62,980 nt of DNA from a virus. The stretch lies in the IMG/VR virus record IMGVR_UViG_3300025030_000105, positions 1 through 62,980 of that record, one strand, 5' to 3'. Below are positions 14,245 to 21,314 of this stretch, one piece after another. The stretch's first letter is position 1. Every line of letters begins with the position of its first letter. The notes beneath the pieces are model-generated. The model was not told the DNA's origin. It saw nothing but the letters and a program-made list of their open reading frames with translations, and did no database searches. The translations under genes were made by a program, and so were the position numbers.

Positions 14245-15173
14245 GAAATTCATTATATTGGGACGACTTCACCAGGAGGGCGGAAGAGACAATTGCTCAT
14301 GTAAAGGCAGGTACTGCGCCACCTGTCCGACGAGCCGCGGTCTTCGTTACGGATCGTTGCAACTTTAAGTGTGCGTATTGTAATCACTGTGTTACCGGCA
14401 GTACAATGTCGCAGGAGATGTTCGAGCACATACTTGCTAAGTACGGAGATTCTGCTATAATTCACATCACAGGCGGCGAGCCCTCAGTAGTGCCTTGGCT
14501 GTACCCATTCCTGCGAGAACAAGGGCACCGATATCGTTTTCACTTGAACACAAATGCATTCATCGTGCCTCCAGCGGAGGCGGTGCAGCGATTGAAGGTA
14601 TCGCTTGATTCTAACGATGCTAAGTATTGGAATTGTTTAGTTGGGCGGGATAATGCTTTCGCTATCGTCCTCAATAATCTCAAAAGGGCTTCTGAGAAAA
14701 CTGTAGCGTCAGTTACATACACTGTGACGCGAGAGAATTTCAATAACGCTGTAGCTTTTGCGAAGTTCATTTTTACTGAGGCGCCAAACTTGTACGCTGT
14801 CTTCTTCTCCATTTACAAAGGGACCGACGCAAGGTACTCTATGCAGCAGAACGATGTGGATGTATTCTTCGGCGAAACTATCCCTCATCTGTATGAAATT
14901 CTCCCTGATGAATCGGCAGCGCTACTCCGCGAGACGGTAGATGAGAAGCGTCGGCTTATACAAGGTGTGAGATTTGAGCAGGCCGCTGGTCCATGCTACC
15001 TATCGATGTCCGAACGGGTGTTTTCTCCAACCGGAGAAGAGTTCACATGCTCTCACTTATATCGCGACAAGATCTACATGACCGCGCCAGTAAAATGCGA
15101 CCGGTGCAAATACGGGTGTAACCAGAGGTTGGTGCAGTTCAATGATCTCGTTGCCAGGAGGTTGAGAAGATGA
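14241..15173 (+). CDS. radical SAM enzyme with SPASM-like C-terminus
   Basis: A 310-residue enzyme with the CxxxCxxC cluster CNFKCAYC (Cys40, Cys44, Cys47) that binds the 4Fe-4S cluster for S-adenosylmethionine cleavage. TGGEPS follows as the SAM-binding GGEP motif. The C-terminal 60 residues hold GPCYL, FTCSHL and CDRCKYGC, which resemble an auxiliary SPASM/Twitch cluster. The start at 14241 follows AGGGGAGGGAAGG with an ATGA overlap. The substrate cannot be inferred: peptide, tRNA or DNA-base modification are all possible. It is unusual among phage replication genes. Confidence 0.88.
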   Translation: MRNSLYWDDFTRRAEETIAHVKAGTAPPVRRAAVFVTDRCNFKCAYCNHCVTGSTMSQEMFEHILAKYGDSAIIHITGGEPSVVPWLYPFLREQGHRYRFHLNTNAFIVPPAEAVQRLKVSLDSNDAKYWNCLVGRDNAFAIVLNNLKRASEKTVASVTYTVTRENFNNAVAFAKFIFTEAPNLYAVFFSIYKGTDARYSMQQNDVDVFFGETIPHLYEILPDESAALLRETVDEKRRLIQGVRFEQAAGPCYLSMSERVFSPTGEEFTCSHLYRDKIYMTAPVKCDRCKYGCNQRLVQFNDLVARRLRR

Positions 15174-15361
15174 AAAACCAGAAACTTCAGGAGTACCGGA
15201 CGATGGTGAACGATTGCGAAGACCGAGAGTCTCTACTCTCTGAGTGGGAGACGACCTTTATCGAGTCAGTTGGTGAGCAGATCGCTGAGAAAGAGTTCAT
15301 AACAATAAAGCAGGTCGCGATTCTTGAGCGGATCTGGGAAAAAGTTACGGAGGCGGGATGA
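15170..15361 (+). CDS. small protein of unknown function
   Basis: A 63-residue acidic, helix-rich protein coupled on both sides by ATGA. The segment EFITIKQVAILERIWEK resembles a helical motif in phage replication-associated proteins, but no family is certain. Confidence 0.6.
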   Translation: MKNQKLQEYRTMVNDCEDRESLLSEWETTFIESVGEQIAEKEFITIKQVAILERIWEKVTEAG

Positions 15362-15717
15362 GCACACCAGAGGGAGAGATTAAAAAAATCACGAAGCTCC
15401 TGCTCGCCAAGTACAAAATCTATAACGCCAAGGACGCGGGGTCCGGGCCGAACGGGCGAGGTCTTCCACTCGATGCAAAAGGGTGGTATTGGATGCCCAT
15501 CAAAGGTGCTTCGTTCGGCGTTCGTGGCATTCCCGACTTCGAAGGGCACTACCAGGGCAGGTATTTCGGGATCGAGACAAAGAGGAAAACAAAGAAGGCT
15601 GAAGGCTTCCAGGCCCTTCAGGTGGACGCTATTCGCTGTTCCGGGGGCGCGGTCTTCGTCGTAGACGGAAGTGAAACTCTGAGCCTCTTCGAGGCTTGGT
15701 TGAAGGAGAACAAATGA
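15358..15717 (+). CDS. VRR-NUC nuclease
   Basis: A 119-residue nuclease of the VRR-NUC branch of the PD-(D/E)XK superfamily. The active site is GIPDFEG (Asp) followed by FGIETKRK (Glu and Lys), then FQALQVDAI and GGAVFVVD as in the family. Stand-alone VRR-NUC proteins are often encoded in phage replication modules next to SNF2-type helicases, as here, and cut branched DNA. ATGA overlaps on both sides. Confidence 0.9.
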   Translation: MSTPEGEIKKITKLLLAKYKIYNAKDAGSGPNGRGLPLDAKGWYWMPIKGASFGVRGIPDFEGHYQGRYFGIETKRKTKKAEGFQALQVDAIRCSGGAVFVVDGSETLSLFEAWLKENK

Positions 15718-16121
15718 AACTGAAATACGACCACCTGTTAACACCAGATTTAATCTGGAACATTGAGCAGAACAAGCCAAGCCTTGTGGTCAAGGACCTC
15801 CAAGAGTTCGGAGTGCCCGCTGAAGTAACGCACGGCGTCCTTCTCGCCAGAGGCGTGTATAAGTGGCTTGCCGTTCGGCGGAAGCTTATCAAGCTGAAGA
15901 ACGTTTGGAAGGGTCGTATCCGCGAGACCCTTGTGGGCATGGCTTCCGCTAAAGCGGAGAAGAAGCAATACCAAATAACGTACCTTCGAGGTTATCTTCG
16001 TGCTTACGAGGAGTGCCGGGGCGAGGTTCGAGCGTTATGCCATTCTCCAAGATGGCAGGCTCCGGACTTTGACAAGGGCGCGAGGAAGTTTTTGGAGGAC
16101 AAGTGTCCGACGTTCGAGTAA
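15714..16121 (+). CDS. basic protein of unknown function
   Basis: A 135-residue basic protein between the VRR-NUC nuclease and the helicase. It has helical segments with WLAVRRKLIKLKNVWKGRIR, plausibly for nucleic-acid binding, and a later YLRGYLRAYEECRGEVRALC. The start at 15714 overlaps the previous stop; the end overlaps the helicase start by 19 bp. The gene order suggests a replication accessory factor. Confidence 0.65.
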   Translation: MKLKYDHLLTPDLIWNIEQNKPSLVVKDLQEFGVPAEVTHGVLLARGVYKWLAVRRKLIKLKNVWKGRIRETLVGMASAKAEKKQYQITYLRGYLRAYEECRGEVRALCHSPRWQAPDFDKGARKFLEDKCPTFE

Positions 16122-17662
16122 TAAAAAATCATCTGGTCTTCCGTTCCGGGAGCGTCGGCCAGCTCCGCGCGGTCTTCCCCCTCCTCAAGGAGGCCACCAT
16201 AGGCGGCGAGCGATTTGCCGCCGTCCCCCACACTCTTGAGAGCGCGAAGATCCTGAATAACCTCGGGATCGCGGCGCCGAGTCCGATACGGACGGCTTAC
16301 TCCTGGCCGGGGCGGTACGCACCAAGATGGTATCAGATCGATACCTCCGAGTTTTTCACTCTCAATATGAGGTGTTATTGCCTTTCAGCCATGCGAACGG
16401 GAAAAACGCTCAGCGCACTCTGGGCCGCAGACTACCTCCGGCAAGTAGGAAAAGTGAAACGGACATTGATCGTCGCCCCCCTCTCAACCCTCTGGGATGT
16501 CTGGCAGACAAACATCTTCGAGTCGTTCCCGCTCAGAACCTTCGCGGTGCTGCATGGTGACAGGAAGAAACGGCTTGCACTACTGGCGCAGCCCTACGAT
16601 TTTTATATTGTGAACCACCATGGGGTGAGGCTTCTTGAGCAGGAGCTGAGGGTAAGGCCAGACATCAACCTTGTCATTATCGACGAAGTCGCCACAATGA
16701 GGAACAGCAGGGCGAAGACCCTCTGGAAGCCCTTAAACGCAGTGTTGAACCAACATGGAATTGTTCGAGCAGCGTGGGGCCTCACAGGCTCACCGACGCC
16801 GACCGGGCCGACCGACGCTTTCGGCCAAAGTAAGCTCATTACCCCAGAGAAGCTGAAGGGGCATTTCACCGCCTGGAAACAGGAGACGATGCTCCAAGTC
16901 TCTCAGTTCAAGTGGGTGCCAAAGAAGGACTCGGCCAAAAGTGTAGCCAGGATACTTTCCCCATCGATCAGGTTCGAGCGAACAGTTTGCACCGACATGG
17001 AGCCATGTTACATTGAGCGACGAGCGCAGCTCTCCGAGGAGCAGCACAAGGCGTATCGGCAGATCGTCAATCAGGCATCGACCGACATACGCGGGTCGAT
17101 GGTGACAGTAGTTAACGCTGCGAATTTACTCAGTAAAATAATACAAATCAGCGCCGGCGTTGCCTATGCAGCCGATGGATCACTTGCTCGACTTGACTTT
17201 GGCCCAAGGCTCTCAGTCCTCGAAGAGCTGATTGAGGAGAACAACGAGAAGGTACTGGTCTTCGTCCCGTTTACCGGCGTCCTGGAGGCGTTAGCCTCCG
17301 AGCTTAGGAAGCGTTGGTCAGTATCCGTCATCAACGGCGACGTTTCTCCAGCTCGACGGACGCAGATTTTCAGAGATTTCAGGTCCCTGAAGGACCCCTG
17401 GATACTCCTCTGCCACCCGGACTGCATGGCCCATGGTCTGGACTTGACAACAGCATCCCTCTCCATCTGGTACGCACCGTATCTGAAATCGGAGAAGTAC
17501 CAACAAGCGAACGCTCGGACCGATGGGAGCAAGCAGACAGCGAAGATCGACATCGCTCGGATTTACGCGACTCCTGAGGAGAAGAGGGCTTACGCCGTCC
17601 TTGAGGGTAACGGACGGTATCAGGATATTGTCTTGGAACTTTCCAAGGAAAGGAGTTGGTAA
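16103..17662 (+). CDS. SNF2-like DEAD/DEAH-box helicase
   Basis: A 519-residue superfamily 2 ATPase. The GTG start at 16103 lies behind TTGGAGGACAA. Motif I is SAMRTGKT (about residue 98), motif Ia is VAPLSTLWDVW, motif II is IIDEVATM (DEVA rather than DEAH), motif III is GLTGSPTP, motif V is GLDLTTAS and motif VI is YQQANARTDGSKQ. The layout matches the phage SNF2-like helicases that pair with VRR-NUC. It probably remodels forks or recombination intermediates. Confidence 0.92.
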   Translation: MSDVRVIKNHLVFRSGSVGQLRAVFPLLKEATIGGERFAAVPHTLESAKILNNLGIAAPSPIRTAYSWPGRYAPRWYQIDTSEFFTLNMRCYCLSAMRTGKTLSALWAADYLRQVGKVKRTLIVAPLSTLWDVWQTNIFESFPLRTFAVLHGDRKKRLALLAQPYDFYIVNHHGVRLLEQELRVRPDINLVIIDEVATMRNSRAKTLWKPLNAVLNQHGIVRAAWGLTGSPTPTGPTDAFGQSKLITPEKLKGHFTAWKQETMLQVSQFKWVPKKDSAKSVARILSPSIRFERTVCTDMEPCYIERRAQLSEEQHKAYRQIVNQASTDIRGSMVTVVNAANLLSKIIQISAGVAYAADGSLARLDFGPRLSVLEELIEENNEKVLVFVPFTGVLEALASELRKRWSVSVINGDVSPARRTQIFRDFRSLKDPWILLCHPDCMAHGLDLTTASLSIWYAPYLKSEKYQQANARTDGSKQTAKIDIARIYATPEEKRAYAVLEGNGRYQDIVLELSKERSW

Positions 17663-18357
17663 TGAAGTATTTCGGGGGAAAGCAGCGAGTGGCTAAGGAC
17701 CTAGTGCATGTTATTAGCACGTATAGAAAGCCGGGGCAGTTATTCTTCGAACCGTTCTTAGGGGGGGCTAACATCATTACAAAATTATCTGGAAGAAGAT
17801 GTGCGGCTGACGCCAACAAAGACTTGATCACGATGTATGAGGCGCTGCAGGCCGGGTGGGTACCGCCCGTGGCCGTGAGCAGATCTGAATATGACGCCGC
17901 TAAGGACTTGCCGGAGGGCACGTCACCGCTGAAAGCGTTTGTGGGGTTTGGGTGCTCATTCGCTGGGAAGTGGTTCGGAGGCTATGCAAAGTCAGGAAGC
18001 AGGAACTATGCACTCAACGCAAAGAACAGTTTAGAAAAGAAGAGGGCAGGGCTCGCCGGAGTCAAGCTGTTCGCTAGAAAGTACGAAGAGTTTCACCCTA
18101 AGAATGCTATTATATACTGTGACCCGCCATATGCAGGCACTACCCAGTATGGGGCGGTCGGTGATTTCAATAGTGATGTCTTCTGGGTGATTATGCGGGA
18201 ATGGTCGCAAGCCAATACAGTGTTGGTGTCTGAGTATGTCGCCCCGAGTTATTGCGATGTAGTGTGGGAGAAGGAAGTGGTGACAGACATCAGAGGCGGC
18301 GACGGAAGGCTTGCTCGAACGGAGAAGCTGTTTTTAGTGCGCCCTTTCGGTAGTTGA
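17662..18357 (+). CDS. Dam-like adenine-N6 DNA methyltransferase (D12 class)
   Basis: A 231-residue methyltransferase with MKYFGGKQR at the N-terminus, EPFLGGANI as the S-adenosylmethionine motif and YCDPPYAGT as the catalytic DPPY motif. The TAATG overlap couples it to the helicase gene. The target is probably GATC or a similar adenine site; it may protect phage DNA from restriction or time replication. No restriction enzyme is adjacent. Confidence 0.93.
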   Translation: MKYFGGKQRVAKDLVHVISTYRKPGQLFFEPFLGGANIITKLSGRRCAADANKDLITMYEALQAGWVPPVAVSRSEYDAAKDLPEGTSPLKAFVGFGCSFAGKWFGGYAKSGSRNYALNAKNSLEKKRAGLAGVKLFARKYEEFHPKNAIIYCDPPYAGTTQYGAVGDFNSDVFWVIMREWSQANTVLVSEYVAPSYCDVVWEKEVVTDIRGGDGRLARTEKLFLVRPFGS

Positions 18358-18371
18358 CTTACAAAAACCTC

Positions 18372-18400
18372 TTGACTATCTCTGTCAATCAGGTTACAAT
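18372..18400 (+). promoter_or_regulatory. sigma-70-like promoter P4
   Basis: TTGACT (18372-18377), a 17-bp spacer and TACAAT (18395-18400), with the stretch 18383-18402 identical to P3. It drives the ssDNA-binding and primase-helicase genes. Confidence 0.85.
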
Positions 18401-18406
18401 TAAGAA

Positions 18407-18515
18407 AACGAGGAAGTAAAAATTTATTGCTCCGCACTCGGTGAAAGCATAGTGCTTTTGACTTGCTACTCGGGAGGGGCCGGTAGCGCCGGGTGCGGAG
18501 TTTGAGGAGGACGAG
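18407..18515 (+). ncRNA. structured 5' leader of the 18516 operon
   Basis: The 110-nt leader folds around a 12-bp stem (18430-18441 with 18489-18500, one G-U). Within it are AAAGCA-TAG-TGCTTT (about 18443-18458) and GCTAC/GTAGC, giving a branched fold. It ends just before GAGGAGG, the ribosome site of 18516. There is no T run, so control of translation is more likely than termination. No known riboswitch class is recognised. Confidence 0.5.
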
Positions 18516-19241
18516 ATGAAAAAAGCATTACAAGACGCGATACGCGAGGCAGTAAAGCCTCCATTCCGAGCAGTCGATGCTCGTGTCGAGCCCGACTTAT
18601 TGGCGCCGGGCGCCAAGATCCGATGGAAGGATGAAGCGTTCGACTGTGTCCGCAACGCGGAGGTCGTGGAGCGGCACGAGAACGAATGGTCGTATTGGGT
18701 GACTGAGGGGCGCGGTAAGTTCCTCATAAATGAGGTTCATATTGTCGCCTTCCTTGAAGGCGAAGCGAAGGAGGATGACATAGGAAATAACAGGAGGGAA
18801 AACGCGCCAAGGGCGGAGCCTCTGCCGGCTCCGCCTCCTGCAAAGAAAGCAGTAACTGCCGACGCAGTAATTGCGGCGTACATCAAGACGCGGGACGCCA
18901 TTGAGGCGGAGAAGAAGATTTACGACGAAAAGGTCGAGAAGCTGAAAGCCGTACAGGCGAAGCGTGAGCAGTGGCTGACATCCAAACTTGACAAGCTGCA
19001 GTTGACCAGCTTCAAGAAAACTGGGGTAGGCATCGCGTTCTTCAAAACGCGAACGTCGGCAACGATGGCTGATGCAACAGAGTTTGTCAAATGGGTAAGG
19101 GAGGACTGGGACGGGAGGAACCACTTTTTGGAAAAACGAGTGTCGAAGACAGCGGTTGATGACCGCATCAAGGACGGCGAGACGCCGCCTCCGGGGACGA
19201 ACTACTCCTCTACGAGGGTAGTACAAATTAACAAGGGATGA
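18516..19241 (+). CDS. conserved phage protein with coiled coil (nuclease-inhibitor-like type)
   Basis: A 241-residue protein. After a Pro/Ala-rich linker near residue 105, the C-terminal half is a coiled coil (about 115-155) followed by TRTSATMADATEFVKWV and LEKRVSKTAVDD...PPPGTNYSSTRVVQI. This C-terminal domain is common in phages beside ssDNA-binding or recombination genes and is sometimes likened to host-nuclease inhibitors; its function is not established. The N-terminal 90 residues are not recognised. It is the first gene behind P4. Confidence 0.75.
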   Translation: MKKALQDAIREAVKPPFRAVDARVEPDLLAPGAKIRWKDEAFDCVRNAEVVERHENEWSYWVTEGRGKFLINEVHIVAFLEGEAKEDDIGNNRRENAPRAEPLPAPPPAKKAVTADAVIAAYIKTRDAIEAEKKIYDEKVEKLKAVQAKREQWLTSKLDKLQLTSFKKTGVGIAFFKTRTSATMADATEFVKWVREDWDGRNHFLEKRVSKTAVDDRIKDGETPPPGTNYSSTRVVQINKG

Positions 19242-19254
19242 GGAGGAAACAAGG

Positions 19255-19422
19255 ATGGAAAAACTTTTGAAGAACGTTACCGGGTTGTTCAACGATTTTC
19301 GTATCGACGCACAGCAACGTGCCCTGAAGGGCAACAAGGCAGCCGGTGCCAGATCGCGCAAGGTCAGCTTGGAGCTTGAGAAGCTCCTTAAAGAATGGCG
19401 GAAAATTTCCATCAAGGAGTGA
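19255..19422 (+). CDS. histone H1-like (Hc1-type) DNA-binding peptide
   Basis: A 55-residue basic peptide behind GAGGAGGAAACAAGG. The segment GNKAAGARSRKVSLELEKLL followed by KEWRKISI matches the conserved core of bacterial histone H1-like proteins (Hc1 type). It probably binds or compacts DNA, and its place between the P4-led gene and the ssDNA-binding candidate suggests a role in replication or packaging. Confidence 0.75.
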   Translation: MEKLLKNVTGLFNDFRIDAQQRALKGNKAAGARSRKVSLELEKLLKEWRKISIKE

Positions 19423-19426
19423 AGGA

Positions 19427-19651
19427 ATGGAGAACGTACTCTTCTGCCCGAACTGCGGAGCTAAGACTCTCGAAGATCAGAACGACTGGGACTATGAGGC
19501 GGGCGACAACTACTTATGCAAGACTTGCAATACTGAGTATTGGATGAGTTGTGCAGGAGTTAAGGCGCCTACGGCAGAAGAAGACCCGAAAGAGGAGTAC
19601 AAGCCGATAATAGGTTTTAATGACTATATGTCTGCAAGATTGCTCGCGTAG
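19427..19651 (+). CDS. zinc-ribbon protein ending at an in-frame amber codon
   Basis: A 74-residue protein, start 19427 behind GGAGTGAAGGA, with CPNCGAK and CKTCNTEYW zinc-binding pairs. It stops at TAG (19649-19651), but the same frame continues with coding-like sequence for 55 more codons to a TGA that overlaps the next gene as ATGA. Full readthrough would give about 130 residues. The amber may be a readthrough site, a recent mutation or an error in the sequence. Confidence 0.7.
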   Translation: MENVLFCPNCGAKTLEDQNDWDYEAGDNYLCKTCNTEYWMSCAGVKAPTAEEDPKEEYKPIIGFNDYMSARLLA

Positions 19652-19819
19652 GCGGCGGAACTTCTGTATGACGTTTTTGGCTCCCCGCCGCGTGTACTGG
19701 ATGTGGAGAAGTACAAAGGCGCAGGAAGCACGGTCAAATTTCGAAGGTACGCTCTTATCGGGGCGCAAACTGAACCTGCCTCGGAAGAGGCTGAACAACG
19801 TGAGGAGAAAAACAAATGA
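19652..19819 (+). other. in-frame continuation after the amber codon
   Basis: Directly after the TAG the frame reads AAELLYDVFGSPPRVLDVEK and on to an acidic tail, with no further stop until TGA 19817-19819. The end overlaps the next ATG as ATGA, the junction used by most genes here. There is no ATG or TTG start in this stretch; only CTG (19664) and GTG (about 19703) without a good ribosome site. It is most likely the second half of the 19427 gene. Confidence 0.6.
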
Positions 19820-20877
19820 GCGAAAATTCACTAATGATACCCAATAAAGCCGAGATTCCGGCCTATATCCTCAACCCCGAGCTTGCCCGCCAGGCGAACG
19901 AAGACGCCGCCGCCGGCATTGGCACGGGCTACCCTGCCAGAATCAAGCTGATGGGCACGAAGTTTGCCATGGTCGACGGTAATGGCGAGGAGAAGCCTTA
20001 CCCGCCCAGCAAGATGATTATCGGGCCTGATGAGAATCAGTACATGCCTGTGGTGGTCCTGCGAGCGAAGAAGGCCCTGCAAAAAGCGTGGTACCTTAAG
20101 AAGTACGACCCGAACGCCGATGCTTTCCAAGCACCGGACTGCTTCAGCAACGACGGGGAGAGACCTGACCCGAGCAGCTCGTCTAAGCAATGCGAGACCT
20201 GTGCCGCGTGCCCTCATAATGCCTTTGGCTCAGGAATGGACCAGAACGGTAACGCCTCTAAAGGCAAGGCGTGTTCCGACAGTAAGATCCTTGCGGTGTT
20301 CGTGCCGAACTTCGGGGTCCATTCGTTCAAGCTGCCCCCCGCATCGCTGAAGAACTTCGGCTTGTACGTGAAGCAGTTGTCGGCCAACGGGATACCGTTG
20401 GGGACAGTAAAAACATTGGTCGGTTTCGATCTGGCCCAGACTTACCCTGTTCTGGTCTTCAAGTTCGGGGGGTTCCTCAAGCAGGATCACATGGCGCAAC
20501 TCGAAGAGATGGCGCTTTCTCCTGAGGTTGATGACATTGTCAAGGGTATCTCTTCGACGCCTTCGGCGCCGGCCCTGCCCGCGCCACCCAAGCAGGTAAG
20601 TAAACCTGCCGCACCTCCTCCTGTAGAGGATGACAACATGGGGCTCGGGCTGGACGACGGCAAAGCTGCAGCAGAAGCTGAGGCGAAAGCCAAGGCAGAC
20701 GCAGCAGCGAAGAAGACCAAAGCCGCAGCCGCGAAGAAGGCTAAGGCCGACGCAGAGGCAAAAGCTGCCGCCGAGGCAGCACTTGCTGCGCAAGCTGCGG
20801 AGACACCTGCGGTATACGACCCGTCGGAAGTTTCCGATCAGGAACTGATCGACGAACTGGGACTAGATGATCTTTAA
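19816..20877 (+). CDS. putative phage ssDNA-binding protein
   Basis: A 353-residue protein. The first 235 residues include GTGYPARIKLMGTKF and a cysteine set, CETCAACPHNAFGSG then GKACSDSKILAVFVP, that may bind zinc. A long Ala/Lys-rich helix (about 275-330) follows, and the protein ends in the acidic tip ELIDELGLDDL, like the tail of single-stranded DNA-binding proteins that recruits partners. Proteins of this plan sit in the SSB position of many phage replication modules; direct proof of binding is lacking. Confidence 0.7.
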   Translation: MSENSLMIPNKAEIPAYILNPELARQANEDAAAGIGTGYPARIKLMGTKFAMVDGNGEEKPYPPSKMIIGPDENQYMPVVVLRAKKALQKAWYLKKYDPNADAFQAPDCFSNDGERPDPSSSSKQCETCAACPHNAFGSGMDQNGNASKGKACSDSKILAVFVPNFGVHSFKLPPASLKNFGLYVKQLSANGIPLGTVKTLVGFDLAQTYPVLVFKFGGFLKQDHMAQLEEMALSPEVDDIVKGISSTPSAPALPAPPKQVSKPAAPPPVEDDNMGLGLDDGKAAAEAEAKAKADAAAKKTKAAAAKKAKADAEAKAAAEAALAAQAAETPAVYDPSEVSDQELIDELGLDDL

Positions 20878-20905
20878 GCCACGAAGCGGGAAGTAAGGAA
20901 TATAT

Positions 20906-20929
20906 CTCCGCCCCTACGTAGGGGCGGAG
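20906..20929. promoter_or_regulatory. perfect 24-bp GC-rich palindrome
   Basis: CTCCGCCCCTA-CG-TAGGGGCGGAG is fully self-complementary and lies between the SSB-like gene and the HTH gene. No T run follows on either strand, so it is more likely an mRNA-stability hairpin or protein site than a terminator. Confidence 0.7.
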
Positions 20930-20941
20930 TAAGGAAACAAC

Positions 20942-21235
20942 ATGACAACGAAAGAGAAAGTGGAAAAGATTTTCCAATCTATTGAGCGTGCGGAGATCGG
21001 CATGGTCGACGTGCAGCGGTTGACCAGCATAAGCAGGGAAACTCTTTACAAGTGGAAGGACGGGGGAAATATTAAGGATTTCTTGCGGTTGAACATTATG
21101 ACAAGGTTCGCCTCCCTGCTGGAGACCGCCGTATCCGAAGGCAAATTGCCTTTACAAAACCCGTTGAAGACAGATGAGAGAATAAAGCTTCTGAGGAAAA
21201 TCATTGCAGCAGCCGCAGTAAAGAAAGTAGAGTAG
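20942..21235 (+). CDS. helix-turn-helix protein
   Basis: A 97-residue protein preceded by AGTAAGGAAACAAC. Residues about 20-50, IGMVDVQRLTSISRETLYKW, form a helix-turn-helix, and the rest is a basic helical domain. It may regulate transcription or assist the primase-helicase encoded next. It ends with TAG. Confidence 0.7.
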   Translation: MTTKEKVEKIFQSIERAEIGMVDVQRLTSISRETLYKWKDGGNIKDFLRLNIMTRFASLLETAVSEGKLPLQNPLKTDERIKLLRKIIAAAAVKKVE

Positions 21236-21263
21236 TAAGCTCATTTCTCTGCGGAGGCGCACC

Positions 21264-21314
21264 ATGTTGCGAACAAAGTTCGCCCTTCCAAAGGGCTACA
21301 AGGAGGTGCGATAA
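21264..21314 (+). CDS. 16-residue coupled leader peptide
   Basis: A short ORF with GCGGAGG upstream and a TAATG overlap with the primase-helicase start at 21314. Its basic sequence MLRTKFALPKGYKEVR has no known motif. It probably couples translation, as at 12334. Confidence 0.4.
   Translation: MLRTKFALPKGYKEVR

Noticed and set aside
18597-19415. 272-codon minus-strand ORF
   Set aside because: It lies opposite the P4-led genes with no ribosome site; the plus strand has coupled genes with known motifs.
19649-19651. General recoding of TAG as a sense codon
   Set aside because: TAG is the natural stop of several other genes (21235, 41875, 60397), so any readthrough would be local.
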